Assembly: GCF_041435355.1 (NCBI RefSeq)
Contig: NZ_CP108442.1
Location: 7,810,501-7,874,500, forward strand
DNA: 64,000 nucleotides
Reading direction: 5' to 3'
Origin: Streptomyces sp. NBC_01276
GTDB lineage: Bacteria > Actinomycetota > Actinomycetes > Streptomycetales > Streptomycetaceae
Of this stretch, positions 53,752-64,000 are shown one piece after another (within the stretch, counting starts at the first letter, position 1; every line of letters begins with the position of its first letter). The notes below the pieces were generated by a model. The model did not search any database, had not been told where the DNA came from, and saw nothing but the letters and a program-made list of their open reading frames with translations. The translations under genes and the position numbers were made by a program.

Positions 53752-54320
53752 CTCTGCGGGGTCCTTTCGGCGGCCGTCACTTCGACCGTGTAGGGCATGT
53801 GGGCGGGCCGGGCGGCGGCGACGAGGGAGTCCAGTCGGTGGGCGTCGGCCGGCGTCGGGTCGGGCAGCCGGAGGCTGACGTGGAGGCGGGGGCGCGGGGC
53901 GCCGGGGAAGGGGCCGAGCGGGCGGGCGCTCCAGTCCGCGGCGCCGCTCTCGGTGATGTCGGGTACGACGCCGAACGCCAGCCGTACCGCCTCCGCGAGG
54001 CCCCGGCGCGTGCCGCGGATCCGGTGCAGCGCGACGGCGGCCGCGACGGCGGCCCGCAGCCGCGGCTCGGGCTCGCTGCCGTCGGTCTCGGCGCCCACCC
54101 AGCCGCCGAGCCACCGGGCGAAGTCGGCCGGGGTCAACGCCGGGTCGAAATAGGTGTCCAGGCAGTCCAGGACGTTCAGGATGGGTGCGAGCACGTCGTC
54201 GAGTCCACCGACGAACCGCTGCGCCAGGTCGTCGTCGGCGAAGACGGCCGGGAGCATCGTGCCCAGGGGGAGCGAGGAGCCGAGCCCGTCGACGGAGCCA
54301 CGGTGGGCGGCGGCCGTCAT
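53748..54320 (-). CDS. CIS tail protein, P2 gpI-like
   Basis: A 190-residue protein of the phage tail P2 I/TIGR02242 type, which attaches to the baseplate outer ring. Begins LGSSLPLGTMLPAVFADDDL, then FDPALTPADFARWLGGWVGA and RRGLAEAVRLAFGVVPDI, in line with the eCIS gpI homologue. ATG overlaps the baseplate J stop (ATGA), and its own stop overlaps the next gene. Works as a wedge or fibre-linked subunit. Confidence 0.85.
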   Translation of the reverse strand: MTAAAHRGSVDGLGSSLPLGTMLPAVFADDDLAQRFVGGLDDVLAPILNVLDCLDTYFDPALTPADFARWLGGWVGAETDGSEPEPRLRAAVAAAVALHRIRGTRRGLAEAVRLAFGVVPDITESGAADWSARPLGPFPGAPRPRLHVSLRLPDPTPADAHRLDSLVAAARPAHMPYTVEVTAAERTPQR

Positions 54321-56275
54321 GCGCCGTCCCCGATCACGCGGACGCGGTGGTCGTAGGAGAAGACCAGCGAGGGCCGATCCAGGTCGATGCGGTCGGTGGG
54401 GTTGCCGCGTCGTCCGGTGAGGGGGTCGGCCGGGTGCAGGACGACCTCGTCGACCAGTTCCACGCCGGGGACCCGCTGCAGGACCGCGAACAGCTCGCCG
54501 GTCTGGACGGGCCGGCCGAAGGGCCAGCCCTGGCCGTCCGCGCCGCCGGTCAGCGGGTCGAGGTGGCGGTAGAGCGCGTCGTGCGCCTGGCGGCGCACCC
54601 GGTCGGTGTCGACGCTGCGGAAGGCGTGCACCGTGGCGACGACGGTGACGCCCTGGTAGTACGGCGGGCCGACGGCCAGCCGGGTGCCGACGAGACGGCG
54701 TTCGTCGAGGTGACGGGTGATCCGGCCCAGCAGCGCGTCACCGGGCACGAGCTGTTCGAACCGCAGCCGCCCGCCAGGATCGGGGACGGCCTGGGGGACG
54801 ACGAGGACGCGGACCGCGTAGGCGCCGTGCTCGCCTTCCTCGCCCTCCAGGCAGGTGATGCGCGCGGTCTCGGGCGCGGCCCGGCGGGCGAGCTCCTCGT
54901 AGTCGCGCAGGGTGACGGCGCGGTCCTGGGCGCGGAGGGTGATCGGTGCCCGCAGCTTGGCCTCCTCCACCGTCTCGCCGTCGACACCGCCGCGCGCCGC
55001 CTCCCGGTTGACGACCTCCGCGACGTACGGGACGGAGGTGCGCAACACCTGCACGGCGCCGCGTGCCACGTTGCCGTCGCGTCCCCCGCCGGTGCGGTAG
55101 CGGTGGGCGCGGACGACGGAACCCTTGGGGGCGACCGCCCCGTACTGGCGCAGTGACCCGTCCGGTTCCCGGACGGCCGGGCCGAAGGCGATCTCGCCGG
55201 TGGCGGCGTCCAGGGTGACGTGGTGGTCGCCGGGGCGGGAGGCGGCGAAGTGCGGGACCACCCGCCAGTCCTGCCAGCCGTCGTCGGCGGCGGTCTGCAG
55301 GAGGAGCGGCGGGTCATCGGCGACGACCGGGGCGTGGGCCAGCCGCAGCCGCTGGCCGGGCAGTCCGGTGGCTTCGCCCAGGGCCTCGTCGTGGACGGTC
55401 TCCGCGTGCACGGCGCGCGTGGTGCCGCCGATCGTGTAGGCCTCGACGGAACGGATGCTCGGCGAGGTGGTGTAGAAGGGCTGGCCCGGCAGCGGATCGG
55501 TGACGCGGCAGCGGACCCAGCCGGCTTCGTGCCCGCCGTTGCGCGAGAGCACATGACCACCGGGCAGGTGCAGGACGACGTCGCCGGGCCGGTTGAGACC
55601 GCCCGTGCCGTCCCGGTCCACCTCGCACGGCTGCCAGCCGTCCTCGGTCCACGCTTCCCACACGAGCGGGGGCTGGCGGGGATCGACACCGACGCCGTCG
55701 ACGCGGCTGTCGAGTTCCAGCGCGAGCGCGCAGTACGGAGCGGCCGCGGTCAGACCGATGAGCATGCAGTCGCCGGGTACCGGGGCCTCGGCGAAGCACA
55801 GCACGTCCTTGCGCTCGTCGAGTTCCGTGGTGCGGTCCGCGACCGGCTGCCCCCGGTGCTGCACCACCACGTGGGACAGCGCGCATGGGACGACGGCCAG
55901 GTCGCGCTCGGTGGCGAAGACGACGGCCTCTTCCCGCTCGGTGCGCAACGTCGCGACCTCGGCACCGGCCGGGACCAGGATCACGTCCTCCTGGGGCGCG
56001 GACAGCCAGAAGGTGACGTCCGTGCGCGCGGCGGAGGGCGGGAAGAGGGTGATGCCCACCAGGTCGAGGAAGGCGAGGTGGTTCTTCTCCGGGACGCGGT
56101 TGAGGCGGTAGACGATCTGGTCGGCCATGTGCGCGACCGTCTCGACGAGCGTGATGCCGGGGTCGGAGACGTTGTGGTCGGTCCACTCCGGGGCGCGCTG
56201 CTGGATGTAGCGCTTGGCGTCGTCGACGAACTGCTGGAAGCGCCGGTCGTCGAGGTTGGGGGAGGGCAGGGACAT
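54317..56275 (-). CDS. CIS baseplate J / gp47-like protein (putative baseplate assembly)
   Basis: A 652-residue baseplate wedge protein of the TIGR02243/gpJ type. The N-terminus LDDRRFQQFVDDAKRYIQQR and PEWTDHNVSDPGITLVETVA, with ADQIVYRLNRVPEKN, are the hallmarks. The C-terminal gp47 domain has TLRDYEELARRAAPETARIT, followed by DPLTGGADGQGWPFGRPVQT. It forms the triangular wedge with gp25 in the sheath initiator. It overlaps the gp25 stop (TGATG) and the gpI start (ATGA). Confidence 0.92.
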   Translation of the reverse strand: MSLPSPNLDDRRFQQFVDDAKRYIQQRAPEWTDHNVSDPGITLVETVAHMADQIVYRLNRVPEKNHLAFLDLVGITLFPPSAARTDVTFWLSAPQEDVILVPAGAEVATLRTEREEAVVFATERDLAVVPCALSHVVVQHRGQPVADRTTELDERKDVLCFAEAPVPGDCMLIGLTAAAPYCALALELDSRVDGVGVDPRQPPLVWEAWTEDGWQPCEVDRDGTGGLNRPGDVVLHLPGGHVLSRNGGHEAGWVRCRVTDPLPGQPFYTTSPSIRSVEAYTIGGTTRAVHAETVHDEALGEATGLPGQRLRLAHAPVVADDPPLLLQTAADDGWQDWRVVPHFAASRPGDHHVTLDAATGEIAFGPAVREPDGSLRQYGAVAPKGSVVRAHRYRTGGGRDGNVARGAVQVLRTSVPYVAEVVNREAARGGVDGETVEEAKLRAPITLRAQDRAVTLRDYEELARRAAPETARITCLEGEEGEHGAYAVRVLVVPQAVPDPGGRLRFEQLVPGDALLGRITRHLDERRLVGTRLAVGPPYYQGVTVVATVHAFRSVDTDRVRRQAHDALYRHLDPLTGGADGQGWPFGRPVQTGELFAVLQRVPGVELVDEVVLHPADPLTGRRGNPTDRIDLDRPSLVFSYDHRVRVIGDGA

Positions 56276-56706
56276 CAGAGGTCGCTTTCCGAGGAGCCCG
56301 GCGCGCCCGGCTCGTCGTGGCTGGGGATGACGTAGAAGGGGAAGACGAGGCTGCGCGGGTTGTTGGTCCCGCGGATGGAGTACCGGACGTCGATGAACAG
56401 GACGCCCTGGTCGGCGCCGGCGGAGACCTCCACGTCGTGGACCTCGATCCGGGGTTCCCAGCGGTCCAGGCCCACGTGCACCTCGTGCTGGATGCGTCCC
56501 GCGGTCTGCTCGTTGACCGGGGCGAAGACGAGGTCGTGGATGGCGCAGCCGAACTCCGGGCGCATCGGCCGCTCGCCGGGAGCGGTGGCCAGCACGAGCC
56601 GGATGGCCTCCTCGATCTCGCGCTCGCCGCTGACCAGCGCGATGCCCCCGGTGGGGCCGATGCGCAGGGGGAACGCCCAGCCGGAGCCGACGAACTGTTC
56701 GGCCAT
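56275..56706 (-). CDS. CIS gp25/GPW-family baseplate protein
   Basis: A 143-residue sheath-initiator protein of the T4 gp25 type. The ERPMRPEFGCAIHDLVFAPV segment and EREIEEAIRLVLATAPGE carry the conserved EPR-like core (RPEFGC). It forms the contact between baseplate and sheath. ATG at 56706; its stop overlaps the baseplate J start. Length is usual for the family. Confidence 0.92.
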   Translation of the reverse strand: MAEQFVGSGWAFPLRIGPTGGIALVSGEREIEEAIRLVLATAPGERPMRPEFGCAIHDLVFAPVNEQTAGRIQHEVHVGLDRWEPRIEVHDVEVSAGADQGVLFIDVRYSIRGTNNPRSLVFPFYVIPSHDEPGAPGSSESDL

Positions 56707-56767
56707 CAGGGGGCCACCTGCCTTTTCCTTCCGCCGGCTGCGCGGGCGCGCCGGCGCGGTCGTCCGG

Positions 56768-58681
56768 TCATGCGGGGAGGGGGTACTTCACGGTGTTGAC
56801 GAAAACGAGGCCCTGGAGGTCGAGCCGGACGGCGCGGATGCCGACGTTGGCGACGGAGTTGACCTGGACCGTGCCGACGGAGGAGATCATCGCGGCGCCC
56901 AGGGTCTTGAGGCTGAGTGCGCCGACCGCGTCCATGCTGATGGCGCCCAGCGACTTGATGTTGACGACGCCGCTGCCCTGGATGTCGAGGGGGCCGCCGC
57001 TCTTGATGGTGAGCCGGCGCCGGGCGCTGAGCGTCAGGTCGGTTCCGGCTTCGACGGACACCGAGCGGCCGCCCTTGATGGTCACCGACCCCTTGCTGTC
57101 CACGGTGATCTCCGTCTGGGTCCGGTCGAGGTTGATGGTCAGCCGGTCGTCACCGCTGGCGATGCGGACGCCTTGCCTCCGGCGGCCGGTCCGCTGGCTG
57201 AGCAGGTCGACGCGGTTGCCCTGCCGGTCGGACACCGTGTGGCGGGCGGCCTTCCGCTTCAGCCCGTCGTGCAGGGGCACGTCGTCGACCCGGGTCGGCA
57301 GGTCCCGGCCGTTGTAGAGCCCGCCGATCACGAACGGGTGGTCCAGCGCGCCCCGGTCGAAGGCGACCAGCACCTCGTCCCCGACGTCCATCGGGAAGAC
57401 GCCGCCGCCGCCCACCCCGCCGGACTGCACGCTGCGGGCCCAGTCGCTCACGTACGTGTTGTCCAGCCACGGGAACTGGAGCTTGACCCGCCCCTGCTTC
57501 AGCGGGTCCTGCACGTCGGTGACGATGGCGTTCGCCACGCCGGGCAGCCGGGCGGCGCTCGTGGTGTCCGCGCCGCCCCCGCCCGATGCCAGCCCGTACA
57601 GGGAGCGCCACTGACGGCCGCTCACCGTGATCCACGACTCGTAGTGCCTGCCGTCGCCGAAGACGTGCCGCACGGAGGTGACGGTGTACTTGCCCTCGAA
57701 GGGCCTGCCCACGTCGCCGAGGGCCACGGGCACGCCCGGCCGCAGCTCGGGATTGCCGTACACGGCGACCTCCAGCTCCGCGAACGACGAGGTGACGTCG
57801 GCGGCGAGGGCTTTGGCGGCGTACTGGACCTCGTCCTGCCGGTCGTACGGCGTGGCGGTCTCGACGAGCTGCGCCGACGGGAACTTCCCGGCCGCCTGGC
57901 CCGGCGTGAGGCCGATGGAGATGCCGGGGTCGGTGGTGACCGGGGCCGTCTCGACGATCCTCTTCTTGGTGGTGACGTTCCAGCCGCGCGACTCGACCGT
58001 GCCGACCTGGTCGGCGGCGGTGACCGCCGCCCGCAGCCGGAGGATGTCGTGGCCGGCCTGGAGGACGAAGGGGCTCTTGTCACCGTCGGTCCGCGGGGAC
58101 GGAGCGCCGGCCGACGGAGTCGGCGTGACGAACCGGAACTTCCCCTGGGCGTCCAGGGACATCACCATGTCGTTCTCGTCCGCGAGCCGGGAGAGGAAGT
58201 CCCAGTCGGTGACGTTGGACTGGCTGACGAAGCCGTACGTGCCCTTCGTCGACTGGATCCGGCCGATCGGCACGCCGTCCAGGGCGGCGAGCTTGCGGGC
58301 GATGTCGGAGGCCTTCTGGTTACGGTACGCGACGACACGGCGCCGGCGCATCATCCGGTGCCCGAAGTCGTAGCCGCGGATCACGGTGAAGCTTCCGGTG
58401 CCGTCGTAGTCGGCTTCCAACGCGGTGACCTCGCCGGTCAGGAGCGGCTTGCCGCCCCCCTGGCCGTCGGAGATCGGCGTGAGGACCACCCTCGTGCCGA
58501 AGGTGACGCCGAGCTTGCCGAGGACGAGGCGGTACGGATCGCGGAAGGTCAGCCGGAACGCGGCGGGCACGTTGACGCCCTGGTCGACCCAGCCCTCCAC
58601 GAGCAGCGGGGCGATGTCGTCCGGGAGCTTGGCGGCACCGATCCGCACCTGCATGATGCTGGAGAACGCGGGACGCACCAT
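56768..58681 (-). CDS. CIS VgrG-like spike protein
   Basis: A 637-residue trimeric spike. Residues 1-340 form the gp27-like hub (PLLVEGWVDQGVNVPAAFRL, DFLSRLADENDMVMSLDAQG). 380-470 is the gp5-type OB domain with NAIVTDVQDPLKQGRVKLQF, VFPMDVGDEVLVAFDRG and PFVIGGLYNG. 500-637 is a repeat-rich beta helix (DSKGSVTIKGGRSVSV through SMDAVGALSLKTLGAA) that makes the needle. There is no fused effector. The start ATG overlaps the LysM gene stop (TGATG). It carries the tip, so a PAAR protein may come from elsewhere. Confidence 0.92.
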   Translation of the reverse strand: MVRPAFSSIMQVRIGAAKLPDDIAPLLVEGWVDQGVNVPAAFRLTFRDPYRLVLGKLGVTFGTRVVLTPISDGQGGGKPLLTGEVTALEADYDGTGSFTVIRGYDFGHRMMRRRRVVAYRNQKASDIARKLAALDGVPIGRIQSTKGTYGFVSQSNVTDWDFLSRLADENDMVMSLDAQGKFRFVTPTPSAGAPSPRTDGDKSPFVLQAGHDILRLRAAVTAADQVGTVESRGWNVTTKKRIVETAPVTTDPGISIGLTPGQAAGKFPSAQLVETATPYDRQDEVQYAAKALAADVTSSFAELEVAVYGNPELRPGVPVALGDVGRPFEGKYTVTSVRHVFGDGRHYESWITVSGRQWRSLYGLASGGGGADTTSAARLPGVANAIVTDVQDPLKQGRVKLQFPWLDNTYVSDWARSVQSGGVGGGGVFPMDVGDEVLVAFDRGALDHPFVIGGLYNGRDLPTRVDDVPLHDGLKRKAARHTVSDRQGNRVDLLSQRTGRRRQGVRIASGDDRLTINLDRTQTEITVDSKGSVTIKGGRSVSVEAGTDLTLSARRRLTIKSGGPLDIQGSGVVNIKSLGAISMDAVGALSLKTLGAAMISSVGTVQVNSVANVGIRAVRLDLQGLVFVNTVKYPLPA

Positions 58682-59403
58682 CAGCGCGACACCTCCTCGG
58701 GCGCCGGCAGCACCAGCTCGGTGCCGGTCGCCAGCCGGGACGGGTCGTCGATGCCGTTGAGCTCGGCGATCGCCCGCCAGACGGTGGCCGAGCCGTACTC
58801 CCGCCACGCCAGCGACTGCAGGGAGTCGCCGGCCACCACCCGGTGCACGCGCTGCGCGGTGAGCGCGCCCGAGGTCGGGTTCTGCCCCTTGGTCTTCCCC
58901 GGGATCTCCACCAGGTGCACCTGACAGGTGGCACGGATGGGCACGCCCGTCGTGCCGAAGAGGCTGTACGAGGCCTCGACCGAGCCCACGTAGGCGACGA
59001 ACCGGGCCGTGGAGAAGGACCCCCACTCGAACACCACCCACGGCGGCGACGGCTGGTCGGCGGCGATGCTCTTCGCCGTCACCTCGCAGCAGTCCAGCAG
59101 CGATTCGACCTTCTTGAGCACCGTGTTGGCGGTCGGCGCGGCCGACGAGTCCAGGAAGATCTCCAGGGTCATCTCGCGCGGCTCGGCGCCCATGAACTCC
59201 GGCTTGGAGCCGTCGCGCACGGCCATCGTCGGCGTGGCCTTCCACTGCGCCCGCTGACTCAGCGACAATTGCGCCGGATTGAACTCGAAGCCGAACGTCC
59301 GCATCAGTGCCCCGGGCGTCGTGCTCGTCCCGACCGGGGGCTCGTGGATCGCCAGCGTCGCGCGCACCAGGCTCTTGCCGGCGCCCCTGCTGCTCGTGGC
59401 CAT
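58681..59403 (-). CDS. CIS LysM tube-to-hub protein
   Basis: A 240-residue protein. The first 180 residues are a CIS tube-like domain (FGFEFNPAQLSLSQRAQWKA, MTLEIFLDSSAAPTANTVLK) that extends the inner tube to the spike. A C-terminal LysM domain is at about 183-236 (HRVVAGDSLQSLAWREYGSA, IDDPSRLATGTELVLPAP), as in Afp7 and T4 gp53. ATG at 59403. It is translationally coupled to the VgrG gene. Confidence 0.9.
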   Translation of the reverse strand: MATSSRGAGKSLVRATLAIHEPPVGTSTTPGALMRTFGFEFNPAQLSLSQRAQWKATPTMAVRDGSKPEFMGAEPREMTLEIFLDSSAAPTANTVLKKVESLLDCCEVTAKSIAADQPSPPWVVFEWGSFSTARFVAYVGSVEASYSLFGTTGVPIRATCQVHLVEIPGKTKGQNPTSGALTAQRVHRVVAGDSLQSLAWREYGSATVWRAIAELNGIDDPSRLATGTELVLPAPEEVSR

Positions 59404-59443
59404 GGGTGTGCCTCCTCTCCGCTCCGTCGCGTCTCTCGCGCCG

Positions 59444-59866
59444 TCAGTCCGTGAACCCGTGGTGGGCGATCTCCAGGACCTCCGTGGCCACGGCGGAGCT
59501 CGCGGGATCGAGGGTGGGGCCCTGCCAGCTCACGGGCAGGACGTCGATGAGCCCCCAGCGGGCCACCAGCGACCCGTCGGCCCGAAGCGCCGCGATCTGG
59601 GCGGTGGGCCGCTTGATCCCCGTCTGCACCGACGAGATCCACTTGGCGACCTTCGCGGTGTCCGGTGTGAGCGGCCGGGTGAGCCGGATGGTGGAGAACG
59701 TGACCCGGGTGGGCAGGTGCCACACGAAGCCGTTGTTGCCGCCCTCCTGACGCTGCTCGACCTCCACCTGCGACGACAGGCCCTCGCACCCGTTGAAGTG
59801 CCCGAGGCTCTCGCCGTCGATGGTGAGGGTGAACCAGATGGTGGACCCGGGGTCCTGGCGGGGCAT
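59444..59866 (-). CDS. CIS inner tube protein (T4 gp19-like)
   Basis: A 140-residue tail-tube subunit. The conserved pattern FTLTIDGESLGHFNGCEGLS, VEVEQRQEGGNNGFVWHLP and RPLTPDTAKVAKWISSVQTG is that of the phage tail tube/Afp1-Afp5 family. It may be a terminal tube paralogue, since the main tube and sheath genes are usually further upstream. ATG at 59866 with AAAGGG upstream; a GTG at 59917 is an alternative start. Confidence 0.88.
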   Translation of the reverse strand: MPRQDPGSTIWFTLTIDGESLGHFNGCEGLSSQVEVEQRQEGGNNGFVWHLPTRVTFSTIRLTRPLTPDTAKVAKWISSVQTGIKRPTAQIAALRADGSLVARWGLIDVLPVSWQGPTLDPASSAVATEVLEIAHHGFTD

Positions 59867-59963
59867 CCGAGGTGGCCCTTTCTGTCGTGGTGAGGGGGCG
59901 GCGGTGGGCGCGGTCACCGATCACAGGCGGTCGGTGCGGGACCGGGAGGTCCCGGTGGGTCCG

Positions 59964-63416
<3,453 letters not shown>

Positions 63417-63420
63417 CCGC

Positions 63421-63579
63421 TCAGCCCTCCGTCGCGCCGCGCGTCACGAGGGACGCGATCTGCTCGGTGTACCGGCGCCGGTCCTGGTGCTCCAGGTCGA
63501 GGATCGCGTCCAGGCCCCAGTGGAAGTGGTAGGCGACGTACGCGATCTCCTCGTGCAGCCGGTCGGTCGCGTACGTCAC
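63421..63579 (-). CDS. Small CIS protein, DUF6760-like
   Basis: A 52-residue helical protein (VTYATDRLHEEIAYVAYHFH, WGLDAILDLEHQDRRRYTEQ). It matches the short DUF6760 proteins that stand before the baseplate genes in eCIS loci. GTG at 63579 overlaps the upstream stop (GTGA) with GGGGGAAT before it. Confidence 0.8.
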   Translation of the reverse strand: MTYATDRLHEEIAYVAYHFHWGLDAILDLEHQDRRRYTEQIASLVTRGATEG

Positions 63580-64000
63580 GATTCCCCCAGGCGGCTCCCG
63601 CCGAGTTCCACCTCGAAGGGCTCCGCGCAGTGCGGGCACTGCACGGCCGCCCGAGTGTGGCCCTCCGCGTTGATCTGGCGGTAGAAGTCCTGGAGGAACG
63701 CCAGGTCGGAGGCGAACATGTTCTCCACGATCCCGTCGTGCACCATCGGGAGGGTGCCCAGCCGGGTGATGACCCGGCCCAGCAGTACCACCGAGAGGTA
63801 CGCCGGGTTCTCCTGCACGCGCACGTCCCGCAGCGGGACCAGCTCGTCGCGCGCCGTGGACAGCCGCATGACACCGTCACGGTGCACCGTGCCCGCGTCG
63901 TCGACGTACCCGCGCGGCAGCTCGAAGGGGAACTCGGTGCGCAGCGACTGCCGTGGCACCGGGTCGGCCGGAGGGCCGGCGGGGGCGTGGTCCGGTGCGG
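63576..64000 (-). CDS. CIS tail-assembly-like protein (5' end beyond window)
   Basis: A partial gene; its frame is open to the right window edge. The visible 141 residues include LRTEFPFELPRGYVDDAGTV and NPAYLSVVLLGRVITRLGTL, and end in a zinc-ribbon half AAVQCPHCAEPFEVELGG. It matches the conserved small CIS protein near DUF6760 in Streptomyces loci, similar to T4 gp26/tail-assembly type. A GTG at 63959 has no ribosome site, and the peptide before it (ADPVPRQSLR) still looks coding, so the start is probably outside. Its stop overlaps the next gene start. Confidence 0.78.
   Translation of the reverse strand, partial: APDHAPAGPPADPVPRQSLRTEFPFELPRGYVDDAGTVHRDGVMRLSTARDELVPLRDVRVQENPAYLSVVLLGRVITRLGTLPMVHDGIVENMFASDLAFLQDFYRQINAEGHTRAAVQCPHCAEPFEVELGGSRLGES

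Overview
The window is very GC-rich, with G or C in almost every third codon position of the real genes, GTG as a common start, and many genes of actinobacterial type. These include a Streptomyces subtilisin inhibitor, a peptidase inhibitor I36, two P450s, a fused response regulator/thioredoxin reductase and a Streptomyces-type contractile injection system. It is almost certainly a chromosomal segment of a Streptomyces or a close relative. I see no insertion sequence, integrase, CRISPR array or rRNA.

Region by region. 1-7014: the end of a secreted TAP-type hydrolase, an apparently frameshifted small gene, a GT1 glycosyltransferase, a P450 behind two matched palindromes, a TetR regulator, a secreted NHL propeller and an unknown protein. 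7074-19524: an unusual tRNA-Trp(CCA), then two nearly identical copies (8007-8683 and 17778-18454) of a small secreted lysozyme-fold (APF-like) gene. The copies carry a 185-nt leader and terminator each and lie 9.8 kb apart. Between them are a membrane protein, a 1576-residue HEAT-type protein, an I36 inhibitor, a zinc-ribbon protein and a sirtuin; a vWA protein follows. 19621-28744: FabV-type enoyl reductase, FAD oxidoreductase, UBP zinc finger, ClC channel/antiporter and a second giant helical-repeat protein. 28924-33171: a CE1758/CE1759-type luciferase-like oxidoreductase and FMN reductase pair, a four-EF-hand protein and the fused regulator/thioredoxin reductase. 33311-40315, all on the minus strand: carotenoid oxygenase, MFS exporter, ATPase regulator, SnoaL-like protein and a P450 with an atypical I-helix. 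40971-52215: SSI inhibitor, an HSP90-paralogue/TPR operon, DUF4232-like protein, PP2C phosphatase, SDR and AraC regulator.

The last 11.6 kb (52376-64000, minus strand) is the distal part of a contractile injection system (phage-tail-like CIS) operon. In transcription order it encodes a small tail-assembly-like protein with a zinc ribbon (cut by the window edge), a 52-residue DUF6760-like protein, a 1150-residue disordered Pro/Ala-rich protein, a T4 gp19-like tube protein, a LysM tube-cap/hub protein, a VgrG-like spike, a gp25 baseplate protein, a gpJ/gp47 baseplate protein, a gpI tail protein, and last a membrane protein with zinc ribbons and an extracytoplasmic beta-sandwich. That last protein has the layout expected of a membrane docking adaptor for the particle. 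Most junctions overlap by 1-4 nt, and a 13-bp hairpin closes the operon. Sheath, tape measure, ATPase and cargo genes are not in view and would lie beyond position 64000.

The most interesting items are the CIS operon with its repeat-rich 1150-residue protein and its adaptor-like last gene, the homogenised APF gene pair with its conserved leader, the HSP90/TPR operon, the twin palindromes 42 bp apart before the first P450, and the odd tRNA-Trp.
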